A program made the translations under genes and the position numbers. The notes below the pieces were generated by a model, which saw only the letters and a program-made list of their open reading frames with translations, was not told the origin of the DNA and did no database searches. DNA of 59,071 nucleotides from Bifidobacterium breve (GTDB lineage: Bacteria > Actinomycetota > Acidimicrobiia > Acidimicrobiales > Microtrichaceae). Shown here piece by piece: positions 37,903-47,267 of this stretch (its first letter is position 1; each line of letters opens with the position of its first letter). Where the stretch lies: NCBI GenBank assembly GCA_945901935.1, contig CAMDLX010000004.1, positions 1 to 59,071 on the forward strand. The letters run 5' to 3'.

Positions 37903-40107
37903 ATGTCCACATCACGCAGTTTCCTCTGGCGATTGCGCCGGCCTGCCTATGTGGTGCTGGTGTTGATGGTGGTGTCGCTCGGCGGACTTTGGATGGCTCT
38001 GAGCACAATTGAGCTCCCGCCGGCAAAGAGATCTATGGAGACCACGTTTGTTTGCGATATCAACGTGGCGAATAACGAGTGTGATTTTCAAAATTCCATG
38101 GCCAAGCTGTCTGCCACGGAAGCCCGTGTCAATGTCGAGTATGCACAACTCCCGCCGGTCTTGGTGCAGGCAGTGTTGTCAGCAGAGGATCGGAATTTCT
38201 TTGATCACGGCGGGATTGACCCCGCCGGTCTCGGTCGGGCGGTTTATCAATCGGTTTTGGGTTCGAGTAAATCAAAGCAGGGTGGTTCGACCATCACTCA
38301 GCAATACGTCAAGCTGACCTATCTCACCTCGGAACGGACCCTGACTCGAAAGCTCAAAGAGGGTGTGCTGTCAGTCAAGCTTGAAGGCGAGCTCGACAAG
38401 CGAGACATCCTGACCCGATACCTGAATGAGATTTACTTTGGGCGTGGTGCCTATGGGGTCGAGGCTGCTAGCCGAGCGTATTTCGGCATGGGCGTAGAGA
38501 ACCTTCAGGTTCATCAGGCCGCGTATTTGGCAAGCTTGATTCGTTCGCCGGAAACGGCCGAGGCTACGAGAGATCCCAAAGAGGCGACACGTCGCCGTAA
38601 GACTGTTCTGAACGGCATGGTCTCGGAGGGCTACATCACCCAATCTCAGGCTGATGCTGCTGATGCGGTGCCTTGGGTGTCGAGTCCGACCAACGAGGAT
38701 GGTGACGCTCAGACCATGACGGTTCTGCCTCGTCCCGCAGAGAAGACTGACCTTGGGGACGTTCGCTACGCAGAGTATGGGTCTGAATACTGGGTGTCGT
38801 TGGTACGTAAACAACTGCGAGAGCGGTTCGGCCCAGGTGCAGAAACCCAAGGACTTCGGGTGTACATCACGTATGACCCAGAGATGCAAGAGGACGCATA
38901 CAAGGCCGTGACGGGCACGCTCAGCCAAGCAGACGGGCCCTCGGGCTCGCTTGTCGCAGTTGATGAGCAAGGGCAGGTTCGAGCCATGGTTGGGGGAACA
39001 GACTTTGCTAACAACAAGGTCAACCTGGCATTGGGTAAAGCAGGCGGCGGCTCTGGCCGGCAGCCCGGTTCAACGTTCAAGCCCTTCGCTCTCGCAGCCT
39101 TTATTGAAGACGGGTACTCCATTGAGTCTGCCTTCCGTTCCCCCCCAACCACGCAATTCCCTGGGGTGTTTACAGAGCCTGGAAAGCTCTGGTCGCCGCA
39201 GAACTTCGGAAAGTCTGACCTTGGAGTGCTGAGCGTTGAAGAAGCGACCTGGAAGTCCTCGAACACGGTGTACGCAGGAATGGTCAATCTTGTTACGCCC
39301 GATCGCGTTGCCGAGATGGCAAACCGACTTGGGGTAACCGCAGAGTTGGACCCGCAATATGCGCTAGTTCTTGGCACCGAGGAGGTATCGGTGCTCGATA
39401 TGGCCTCGGCATATTCAACGTTTGCAGATCGCGGCAAGCACACGCCACCGTTTGTCATTCGCCGGGTTGAGGACTCCTCGGGGGTAGTGCTTTTTGATGC
39501 CAAAAAAGATGTGAAATCTCAACAGGTCATCGAAGAAGGTGTGGCCGATACCGTCAACTCGGTACTGGCGGGCGTGTTGACGAAGGGAACTGGAAATGCA
39601 GCCAACCTACGAGTGCTTGCTGCAGGTAAAACCGGAACTACCTCTGACTCGAAAGACGCTTGGTTCGCCGGGTATACCTGCCATCTGACAGCAGCAGTCT
39701 GGATGGGATACGAGCAGCCCAAACCCATGAAGTCATACCGTGGGAAAGAGGTTTCGGGCGGTACGGTCCCGGCAGCCATCTGGCGGCAATTTATGTCATC
39801 GGCAACTCAAGGCGATGAGGCCTGTAAGTTCCCGGATAGCGATTTTGGGCAGCGGATCTTGAATCAGCGGTTGTCCGGCCTTCGGTCAACTACGACGAGC
39901 AGTCTGCCCGGGTCCGTCACGAGCAGTACTGCTTTGGCGGCTGGTTCGGGCAGTTCCAGTTCAACGACGACGCCAAAGAATCCTGTCACCACCGTTGCAC
40001 CCAAACCAGTGCCGAGTACCTCTGCTGTGCCCCCCACGAGTTCGGCTCCGGTAACGACCGCGGCGCCTGCGCCACCGACAACTGCTGCAGTAGGTCAAAC
40101 TCCGTAA
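37903..40107 (+). CDS. class A penicillin-binding protein (PBP1)
   Basis: SAEDRNFFDHGGIDPAGLGRA, GGSTITQQYVKLTYL; transpeptidase PGSTFKPF, SSN, KTGTT. Confidence 0.95.
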   Translation: MSTSRSFLWRLRRPAYVVLVLMVVSLGGLWMALSTIELPPAKRSMETTFVCDINVANNECDFQNSMAKLSATEARVNVEYAQLPPVLVQAVLSAEDRNFFDHGGIDPAGLGRAVYQSVLGSSKSKQGGSTITQQYVKLTYLTSERTLTRKLKEGVLSVKLEGELDKRDILTRYLNEIYFGRGAYGVEAASRAYFGMGVENLQVHQAAYLASLIRSPETAEATRDPKEATRRRKTVLNGMVSEGYITQSQADAADAVPWVSSPTNEDGDAQTMTVLPRPAEKTDLGDVRYAEYGSEYWVSLVRKQLRERFGPGAETQGLRVYITYDPEMQEDAYKAVTGTLSQADGPSGSLVAVDEQGQVRAMVGGTDFANNKVNLALGKAGGGSGRQPGSTFKPFALAAFIEDGYSIESAFRSPPTTQFPGVFTEPGKLWSPQNFGKSDLGVLSVEEATWKSSNTVYAGMVNLVTPDRVAEMANRLGVTAELDPQYALVLGTEEVSVLDMASAYSTFADRGKHTPPFVIRRVEDSSGVVLFDAKKDVKSQQVIEEGVADTVNSVLAGVLTKGTGNAANLRVLAAGKTGTTSDSKDAWFAGYTCHLTAAVWMGYEQPKPMKSYRGKEVSGGTVPAAIWRQFMSSATQGDEACKFPDSDFGQRILNQRLSGLRSTTTSSLPGSVTSSTALAAGSGSSSSTTTPKNPVTTVAPKPVPSTSAVPPTSSAPVTTAAPAPPTTAAVGQTP

Positions 40108-40198
40108 TTTTTGCTTTGCAGTTTGATGAGTTTGCCGTACACTCAAATTTGACGGCTGGCAGCCATGGGGCGCTGGACCTGAACAAGGAGAACCAGTG

Positions 40199-41074
40199 AT
40201 GGCTACTTCCAAACGGATGACAGTTCCAGCAATTCGTGACCACTGTTGCTCAGGCGCTGCTTCGGCAGCGGCTGTGGAACCGCTCGTCATGGTTACTGCC
40301 TACGATGCACCCGGCGCGCGCATAGCCGATGAGGCTGGCGTGGACATGATTCTGGTCGGGGACTCGTTGGCAATGGTGGTGCTCGGCTACGAAGACACCC
40401 TTCAAGTAACAGTGGCTGATATTGCCCATCACACTGCCGCAGTCGCTCGGGTAAAGCCCGCAGCCTTGATCGTGGCCGATCTTCCTTGGATGAGCTATCA
40501 CGTCTCCACTGAGGAAACGGTTCGCAATGCAGCAGAGCTGATTCGTGCTGGAGCGCAGTCAGTCAAGCTTGAAGGCGGCCGAAAACGCCTCCCCATGATT
40601 GAGGCATTGATTTCTGCAGAGATCCCAGTCATGGGCCATCTAGGCCTAACGCCACAGTCGCTGCACGCAATGGGTGGGTACAAAGTGCAGGCCCGAAAGT
40701 CCGAAGCAGCACTCGAGCTGTTAGCTGACGCCAAGGCGCTGCAGCACGCCGGGTGTTTCTCCATTGTCTTGGAGGGGGTTCCGGACGAGGTAGCGCGCAT
40801 GGTGACGGAATCGCTCGATATCCCAACCATTGGTATTGGTGCTGGTGGCCAATGCGATGGGCAGGTTCTGGTTTTTCATGACTTGTTAGGGCTCGAGGAT
40901 CGCGTCCCAGCCAAGTTCGTTCGCAAATACGCCTCGCTCAAGGATGATGCCGTCTCGGCAGTTCGACGCTTTGCTGAAGATGTTCGCTCCGGCGCTTTCC
41001 CCGATGACAGCGAGAGTTATCACCTATCAGAGCAGCAGGCAGAGGCCCTGTCGTTGTACGGTTCACCCTCCTAA
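40199..41074 (+). CDS. panB: 3-methyl-2-oxobutanoate hydroxymethyltransferase
   Basis: VMVTAYDAPGARIADEAGVDMILVGDSLAMVVLGYEDTLQVT; SVKLEGG; GHLGLTPQSLHAMGGYKVQ; IGIGAGGQCDGQVLVFHDLLGL. Confidence 0.95.
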   Translation: MATSKRMTVPAIRDHCCSGAASAAAVEPLVMVTAYDAPGARIADEAGVDMILVGDSLAMVVLGYEDTLQVTVADIAHHTAAVARVKPAALIVADLPWMSYHVSTEETVRNAAELIRAGAQSVKLEGGRKRLPMIEALISAEIPVMGHLGLTPQSLHAMGGYKVQARKSEAALELLADAKALQHAGCFSIVLEGVPDEVARMVTESLDIPTIGIGAGGQCDGQVLVFHDLLGLEDRVPAKFVRKYASLKDDAVSAVRRFAEDVRSGAFPDDSESYHLSEQQAEALSLYGSPS

Positions 41075-41238
41075 AAGCGTCACTGTCACAGCCCGTGAGC
41101 AGACTGTTGCTCACCTCGATATTTCGCTTGAGACGTTCCGCAGTTGGCGGTCACCCACTAGTGATCACTACAGTTGGACGTCCGCTCCGCTGAAGCCTGT
41201 CCGCAGGATCCTCAGTGGCGTGGCAAACAGAACACCCT

Positions 41239-41257
41239 GTCCTGCAGATCGCAGGAC
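41239..41257 (+). promoter_or_regulatory. hairpin in rpsF leader
   Basis: GTCCTGC-AGATC-GCAGGAC perfect 7-bp stem ~40 nt before rpsF. Confidence 0.35.
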
Positions 41258-41297
41258 CCTCATGGCGTTATGCCGAGGTCCATAGGGAGGATTGCAC

Positions 41298-41630
41298 GTG
41301 GTTACTCGCGTTTATGAATTGATGATCATTATTGACCAGGACGTCGATGACGTGGTCGGTAAGGGCATTATCAATAAGGCAAAAGAAATGATCGAGGCTG
41401 AGGGTGGAACTGTTCCCACAGTTGACCATTGGGGCCGCCGGCGTTTCGCCTACCAGATCAATCACAAATCAGAAGGTGTCTACTCAGTCCTCGAGATTGT
41501 GACTCAGGCACCCAATCTTGACGAGGTTGATCGCTTCCTTCGTCTTGCGGATGAGGTCGTCCGCCACAAACTGTTCCGCCTGCCGGACTCAGAAGCCACC
41601 AAGCGTGGCTTGCTGACACCGGCCGGCTGA
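41298..41630 (+). CDS. rpsF: 30S ribosomal protein S6 (bS6)
   Basis: VTRVYELMIIIDQDVDD; DHWGRRRFAYQINHKSEGVYSVLEI. Confidence 0.95.
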   Translation: MVTRVYELMIIIDQDVDDVVGKGIINKAKEMIEAEGGTVPTVDHWGRRRFAYQINHKSEGVYSVLEIVTQAPNLDEVDRFLRLADEVVRHKLFRLPDSEATKRGLLTPAG

Positions 41631-41646
41631 CCAAGAGGAGGACACA

Positions 41647-42105
41647 ATGGCAAACGGAAACACAGTCGAACTCATCGGCAACGTCACGAGAGACCCAGAA
41701 TTGCGCTTCACCCCCAATGGGGCTGCAGTTGCCAATTTTGGGCTGGCGGTCAATCGTCGGTGGAGAAACCAGAAAACAAACGAATGGGAAGAACAAGTCT
41801 CGTTCTTTGACGTTGTTTGCTGGCGCGAACTGGCAGAAAACGCCAGCGAGTCGCTTACCAAAGGCACGCGGGTCATGGTCTCTGGGCGATTGGATCAACG
41901 CTCCTGGGAAGATCCCAAGGACGGGTCCAAGCGCTCCAAGGTAGAGGTCGTGGCCGACGAGATTGGTCCCAGCCTGCGTTGGGCTACAGCCCAAGTAAGC
42001 AAAAACGAGCGTCGCGAAGGCGGCAGTGGTGGCGGGTTTGACTCGGCACCCCCGGCACAGGAGCCCCCCGCTGCCGGATATAGCGATGATGAGGAGCCCT
42101 TCTAA
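41647..42105 (+). CDS. ssb: single-stranded DNA-binding protein
   Basis: [35 protein letters not shown]; acidic tail DDEEPF. Confidence 0.96.
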   Translation: MANGNTVELIGNVTRDPELRFTPNGAAVANFGLAVNRRWRNQKTNEWEEQVSFFDVVCWRELAENASESLTKGTRVMVSGRLDQRSWEDPKDGSKRSKVEVVADEIGPSLRWATAQVSKNERREGGSGGGFDSAPPAQEPPAAGYSDDEEPF

Positions 42106-42560
42106 TGGCAAAGACACAGGCAAAGCGCAGCCCGAAAGGTAAAGACAACGGGCGTAAGTTCAAAAAGAAGATCTCGATCCTGAATGCCGAAAAGGTCGAG
42201 TACGTGGACTGGAAAGACGTCAACCTGCTCCGCAGGTTTGTCTCGGACCGCGCCAAGATTCGTGCTCGTCGTGTGACGGGTAACGATGTTCAGCAGCAGA
42301 GTGCTATTGCGATGGCAATCAAGAACGCTCGCGAGATGGCACTGATTCCCTATGCAAACCGTGTCACAACGCAACGTGGCGGACGCAGTAGCCGAGGAGA
42401 CCGCGACGGTGATGATCGCCGCGAGCGCCGTGACCGTTCCGAGGATTCTTCTGAGCCAAGCTCCGCTCCCGCTGAGTCAGCCTCTGAGTTCACCGAAATT
42501 GACATCGAGGCAACTGAGTCAGTTGCTGTCGGCGTCGAGACCACGGGAGGAGAAGAATGA
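42105..42560 (+). CDS. rpsR: 30S ribosomal protein S18 (bS18) with long disordered C-terminal extension
   Basis: [64 protein letters not shown]; followed by ~65-aa RGDR/Ser/Glu-rich tail. Confidence 0.93.
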   Translation: MAKTQAKRSPKGKDNGRKFKKKISILNAEKVEYVDWKDVNLLRRFVSDRAKIRARRVTGNDVQQQSAIAMAIKNAREMALIPYANRVTTQRGGRSSRGDRDGDDRRERRDRSEDSSEPSSAPAESASEFTEIDIEATESVAVGVETTGGEE

Positions 42561-43012
42561 GCGATTTGAAAGTCATCCTTCGTTCCGATGTCTCTGGACT
42601 CGGCAAGCGCGGCGACATCGTCGAGGTGTCAAAGGGTTATGTCCGCAACTTTCTTGAGCCCCGCGGGCTTGCCTTCTTGGCAACCGACGGTGCCGTAGAG
42701 CAGGCCGGCGCGATGCGTCGCTCCCGCGACGTCAAAGACGCCAAGGATCGCGAGTCAGCAGAAGAGATTGCCAAGAAGCTTGTCTCCAAGAAGATTGAAG
42801 TCGTAGCTAAGGCCGGCGACACCGGCCGACTGTTCGGCTCCGTCACCGAGGCCGAACTGGTCGTGGCCATTCTTGACCAAACTGGAATCAGCTTGGATCG
42901 CAAAGACATCGTGATTGAAGAACACATCAAAGAAGTTGGATCACATCAGGCCACTGCCCGGTTGCATGCCGATGTGCAGTTCCCGATCATGATCGAAGTA
43001 GTAGCCGGATAA
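42557..43012 (+). CDS. rplI: 50S ribosomal protein L9 (bL9)
   Basis: [39 protein letters not shown]. Confidence 0.96.
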   Translation: MSDLKVILRSDVSGLGKRGDIVEVSKGYVRNFLEPRGLAFLATDGAVEQAGAMRRSRDVKDAKDRESAEEIAKKLVSKKIEVVAKAGDTGRLFGSVTEAELVVAILDQTGISLDRKDIVIEEHIKEVGSHQATARLHADVQFPIMIEVVAG

Positions 43013-43036
43013 CTCCGGTCTCGCGACCACATCCTC

Positions 43037-43101
43037 GCGACCGCACCCTGTTGTACACATAGTTTCCACAGGGTGTGGTCGCTACCCACAGCGAATCCAC
43101 A
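43037..43101 (+). promoter_or_regulatory. inverted repeat with DnaA-box-like sequences in the rplI-dnaB intergenic region
   Basis: Arms GCGACCGCACCCTG (43037-43050) and CAGGGTGTGGTCGC (43069-43082), 13/14 complementary; TTGTACACA and GTTTCCACA in or next to the loop; CTACCCACA and GAATCCACA follow. Confidence 0.55.
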
Positions 43102-43162
43102 GGAAATTCTCAGGGTTTAGGGTCTAGCTACACACAGGCAACTCCGGCCAAGATGTATCTCA

Positions 43163-45583
43163 ATGGCAGAACCCTCGAAAGCCGGAGACGTATCACGCCT
43201 CCGAGTACCACCACATAGCATCGAAGCCGAAGAGTCTCTACTCGGAGCAATGCTCCTGAGCGAGCAAGCAATTTCGGCCGTGACCAACGTCGTCACTTCA
43301 GATGACTTTTACCGACCAGCCCACAGGCACATCTTCGATGCGATTCAAGCCCTGTACGGCGCAGGTCAAGGAGTCGATCCTGTCACCGTTGCCGACGAAC
43401 TCGGCCAGGCCGATGTGCTCGACGCCGTTGGCGGGTCCGGCACGCTCATCACATTGCAGGCGCGTACTCCAGCTATTACCAATGCGCTTCATTACGCCAA
43501 GATCGTCGAAGAAAAAGCGCTGCTTCGAAAACTGATTATGACGGCAAACGATGTTGCCGAGCTTGGGTATTCGCCCTTGGACGACATTGAAAAGACCATC
43601 GACTCTGCCGAGAGCATGATGTTTGCTGTCGCACAACGCAGAAACACAGACTCGATGTCTCCTCTGGCGCCACTGCTTGACGCCAGCTTGGAGCAACTCG
43701 AAAAACTCTTTGAGCGCGGGGATTCTGTAACGGGTACTCCAACCGGATACATCGACCTAGATACTCAGCTTGCTGGACTGCAGCCTGGTGCGCTCATTGT
43801 CGTCGGTGCCCGACCTGCAATGGGTAAGACAGCGTTTGCTTTGGGGTTAGCTGCTCATGCTGCAGTTCGTGAGCAGCGGCCCGTGCTGTTCTTCTCGCTT
43901 GAGATGAGTCATCTAGAGCTCACGCAGCGCCTGATTGCATCGGAGGCACGCATTGATGCAACCAAGCTGCGTACGGGACGCCTGACTGATTCTGACTGGA
44001 CCAAAATTACCAAGGCGATGGGTCGACTTGGCGAGGGCCAGCTCTGGATTGACGACAACCCTGCACTCACGGTTACTGAAATCCGTTCGAAGGCTCGCCG
44101 GCTGCAGGACCGTTTGGACCAACCTCTTGGGTTGATCGTGGTGGACTATTTACAGCTCATGTCTGGTAGAGGTTCTGCAGAGAGCCGGCAGGTTGAAGTG
44201 TCCGAGATTAGTCGTGGACTCAAGATCCTGGCTCGTGAGCTCGAGGTTCCGGTTATGGCGCTGTCACAGCTGTCGCGGCAGTTGGAGCAGCGGGCTGACA
44301 AGCGGCCCATGCTCGCTGATCTTCGTGAGTCCGGCTGCTTGATAGCCGAAACTCGGGTGTTACGTGCAGACACAAATCTCGAGGTCACCCTTGGGGAGTT
44401 GCTCGAATCAGGGGCATCAGAGATTCCCGTTTGGAGCTTGAATGATGAGTACAAGATGGTCCCCGCCACCATGACTCATGCGTTCCCGAGTGGCACAAAA
44501 GAGGCATTTCGTTTGCGCCTAGCTTCGGGTAGAGAGGTCACCGCAACAGCAAACCACCCGTTCAGGACCGTACAGGGTTGGCTTCGATTGGATGAGTTGT
44601 CAGTTGGCACTCGGATTGCGACTCCTCGCCGCCTTGGTGCACCCGAACAGCTTCTGTCGGTCCCCGCAGATCAGCTTGGGCAGTTCGCAGAAAGTTCGAA
44701 ATCAGCTGGAGCAGTCGACCCCGCAGTGTTCACACTCCCCGATGCTCAGCTAGCAGTGGTCTTGGCTGATTTGTTCGGATCCATTGGATCTCTGGGCCTC
44801 GGAGAACTCCGCGGGCGCCCACTCGTCAGACTCACTGCTACGAGCAGCAGCCGGCAATTAATTGATGACTTGCAGTTGTTGTTGCTGCGCTTCGGCATTC
44901 TGAGCCGCATCACCAATATTGGGCCAAACAAGCCGCGCTGGCGACTCTGGATTCATGGTGCTGAGCATCAGCATCGCTTTTTGAGCCGTATCGGTGTGTC
45001 TGGTGACCGCGGGGCCTGCACAGCAGATGCAATTCAAGCCCTGAGCTCGGTGACTTCAAACCCCAACGTTGACACGATTCCAGCAGAGGTGCGTGACCTC
45101 ATAGTCGAGGAACTGCATCGTGCAGAGATGACGCTGCGGCAGCTAGCGGAAGCGCTTGGGGAGCAGTACTGCGGGGGGTACCTACTCGGAACCGAATCAC
45201 GCCCGCGGTGCTCAAGCAGGGCCCGCCTTGAGCGGATTGCTCAAGCAACAGATTCCAAACCACTCGCAGCGCTCGCAGAATCAGAGGTGTTTTGGGATGA
45301 GGTTGTTGAGGTCACCTCAGTAGGGGACCGTCAGGTGTATGACGCCACCGTGCTTGGGACGCATAACTTTGTTGCCAATGGAGTGATTGTGCACAACTCG
45401 ATCGAACAGGATGCAGATGTTGTGATGTTCCTGTACCGAGACGAGGTCTACAACGCTGATTCTGGCGATAAGGACACAGCAGAGGTCATTGTGTCGAAGC
45501 ACCGCTCAGGACCGACTGGTACTACGAGACTGGTGTTCTTGGACTACTGCACGCTGTTTACGAATATGGCTCGCGAGGGCTGA
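43163..45583 (+). CDS. dnaB: replicative DNA helicase DnaB interrupted by an intein
   Basis: RVPPHSIEAEESLLGAMLLSEQAI; GARPAMGKTAFALGLA; VVDYLQLM; LADLRESG ... SIEQDADVVMFLYRDE. Confidence 0.97.
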   Translation: MAEPSKAGDVSRLRVPPHSIEAEESLLGAMLLSEQAISAVTNVVTSDDFYRPAHRHIFDAIQALYGAGQGVDPVTVADELGQADVLDAVGGSGTLITLQARTPAITNALHYAKIVEEKALLRKLIMTANDVAELGYSPLDDIEKTIDSAESMMFAVAQRRNTDSMSPLAPLLDASLEQLEKLFERGDSVTGTPTGYIDLDTQLAGLQPGALIVVGARPAMGKTAFALGLAAHAAVREQRPVLFFSLEMSHLELTQRLIASEARIDATKLRTGRLTDSDWTKITKAMGRLGEGQLWIDDNPALTVTEIRSKARRLQDRLDQPLGLIVVDYLQLMSGRGSAESRQVEVSEISRGLKILARELEVPVMALSQLSRQLEQRADKRPMLADLRESGCLIAETRVLRADTNLEVTLGELLESGASEIPVWSLNDEYKMVPATMTHAFPSGTKEAFRLRLASGREVTATANHPFRTVQGWLRLDELSVGTRIATPRRLGAPEQLLSVPADQLGQFAESSKSAGAVDPAVFTLPDAQLAVVLADLFGSIGSLGLGELRGRPLVRLTATSSSRQLIDDLQLLLLRFGILSRITNIGPNKPRWRLWIHGAEHQHRFLSRIGVSGDRGACTADAIQALSSVTSNPNVDTIPAEVRDLIVEELHRAEMTLRQLAEALGEQYCGGYLLGTESRPRCSSRARLERIAQATDSKPLAALAESEVFWDEVVEVTSVGDRQVYDATVLGTHNFVANGVIVHNSIEQDADVVMFLYRDEVYNADSGDKDTAEVIVSKHRSGPTGTTRLVFLDYCTLFTNMAREG
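44336..45397 (+). other. intein (354 codons) in DnaB between G391 and S746
   Basis: Starts Cys (CLIAETRVLRADT), block B GREVTATANHPFRT, block F VYDATVLGTHNFVAN, ends GVIVHN followed by Ser. Confidence 0.95.
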
Positions 45584-45656
45584 GTCTGACCAGCGGCCCT
45601 GCGGTGAGCGATACTTGAGACTCCCTGCACAGGCAAGTTTGTTAAGAGAGATCACG

Positions 45657-47267
45657 ATGACGCTGATAGTTCGCGACCTAACTGTCGAGATCGAGAATAA
45701 AACCATCGTGACTGGCACCTCGTTTGAGGTTCGCGCGGGCGACAAGGTTGGCCTTGTTGGTCGCAATGGTGCCGGTAAGACCACGCTCTTTAGAGTCTTA
45801 GGGGGAGCCACCGAAGCAATCTCGGGCTCCGTAACCCGATCACCGGCAACGGGCTACCTCTCCCAAGACCCTCGGAGTGACCACACTCCGCCTGATACCG
45901 GATCCTTGATGCACGTGTTATCTGGCCGAGGCCTGGATGAGGCCATGGAGCGCATTGAGAAGATGACGGTTGCTCTCGAAGCCGACCCATCTACAGAGAA
46001 TATTGAGCAATTCTCGGCCGCTCACGAGCATTTCGAATCACTTGGTGGCTATTCAGCAGAGTCCGAGGCCCGAAAAATTGCTGATGGCCTAGGACTGAAA
46101 CCTGATCGCCTAGACCTTCATATCGGGGCCCTTTCTGGAGGTGAGCGTCGCCGGTTGGAACTCACTCGAATTCTGTTTGCCGGTAGCGAACTACTCCTGC
46201 TCGACGAGCCCACCAACCACCTTGACGCAGATGCCCGGGACTGGTTATTGAACTACATGCGCGCATATCGAGGCGCTCTCATCGTTATTAGCCATGACCT
46301 GGGCCTGTTAGATGACGCGATTACTCGGGTGATCCACCTTGACCGCGAGGCTGAAGATGCTGCAGGAACCATTGTCGAATATCGCGGGTCGTATACGAAG
46401 TATCTCGTTGCCCGAGAGGTAGAAGAGGAGCGGGTTGGCAAACTCGTAGATCGCCAAGAAAAAGAAATCACCCGGCTCTCTCAACGAGCAAATTCAATGC
46501 GCGGGCAAACAGCAAAGCGAGCGAAGGTAGCTAAGAATCTGGACGCTCGGGCTGCTCGTATTGAGGCTGAGAAAATAACCGGACCAGAAAAGCGTCGTGT
46601 GATCGCAGTGCGACTCCCCACCCCGCCAGAGTCAGACCGTCAGGTCATTGAGGCGAAAGACCTGACAAAAAGTTTCGGAGCAGTCACGGTTTTTTCTGAT
46701 GTCTGCTTTGATGCTGGGCGCGGTGAGCGGCTGATGATCATGGGGCTCAACGGCGCAGGCAAGACCACGCTGTTAAAGCTCCTTGCCGACCAGGCCGTTT
46801 CCGATTCCGGCAGAGTCCGCATTGGCGGCCGAACCAGCCTGGGTTATTACGCCCAAGAGCACGAGGGGATTGAGGACGGAAAATCCCTGCTCGATCACAT
46901 GCGCCTTTCGGCTTCAATCGGCGACCAGGAACTACGCGGCGTCATGGGGATGTTTGGGCTTTCCGGAGACAAGGCCTTTCAGGATGCAGCCACCCTGTCG
47001 GGTGGCGAAAAGACCAAACTTGCTCTGGCGCAACTCGTGGTTGGCGGCCACAATTTGCTGCTGTTAGATGAGCCCACAAACAACTTGGATCCCATGTCTC
47101 GAACTGCTGTTGGCGAGGCGTTTTCTCAGTGGCCCGGGACCATTATTTTGGTCAGCCATGATCCGGAATTTGTGCGGGCCTTGCAGCCTGATCGGGTACT
47201 CATGATGCCCGAGGGGCAGCTTGATCACTTTGATGAGTCCATGCTTGAACTGGTGGAGCTTGCCTAA
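45657..47267 (+). CDS. ABC-F family ATP-binding protein (track ORF start 45489 overlaps dnaB; ATG 45657 preferred)
   Basis: Two ABC domains: GRNGAGKTTLFRVL / LSGGERRRLELTRIL / LLLDEPTNHLD and GLNGAGKTTLLKLL / LSGGEKTKLALAQL / LLLDEPTNNLD; no TM. Confidence 0.93.
   Translation: MTLIVRDLTVEIENKTIVTGTSFEVRAGDKVGLVGRNGAGKTTLFRVLGGATEAISGSVTRSPATGYLSQDPRSDHTPPDTGSLMHVLSGRGLDEAMERIEKMTVALEADPSTENIEQFSAAHEHFESLGGYSAESEARKIADGLGLKPDRLDLHIGALSGGERRRLELTRILFAGSELLLLDEPTNHLDADARDWLLNYMRAYRGALIVISHDLGLLDDAITRVIHLDREAEDAAGTIVEYRGSYTKYLVAREVEEERVGKLVDRQEKEITRLSQRANSMRGQTAKRAKVAKNLDARAARIEAEKITGPEKRRVIAVRLPTPPESDRQVIEAKDLTKSFGAVTVFSDVCFDAGRGERLMIMGLNGAGKTTLLKLLADQAVSDSGRVRIGGRTSLGYYAQEHEGIEDGKSLLDHMRLSASIGDQELRGVMGMFGLSGDKAFQDAATLSGGEKTKLALAQLVVGGHNLLLLDEPTNNLDPMSRTAVGEAFSQWPGTIILVSHDPEFVRALQPDRVLMMPEGQLDHFDESMLELVELA

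Noticed and set aside
38766-39503. 245-aa minus-strand ORF opposite PBP1 (also 38371..38970)
   Set aside because: Antisense shadow ORFs of a confidently identified class A PBP; no family signature.
40944-41285. 113-aa ORF between panB and rpsF
   Set aside because: Starts inside panB in another frame; no recognisable family or RBS.
41458-42123. 221-aa minus-strand ORF opposite rpsF/ssb
   Set aside because: Antisense to two strongly recognised genes; translation is low-complexity with no recognisable family; a by-product of GC3 bias.
45489-45656. N-terminal extension of the ABC-F ORF
   Set aside because: Overlaps the dnaB 3' end in another frame; ABC-F homology begins at MTLIVRDLTVEIENKTIV (ATG 45657).
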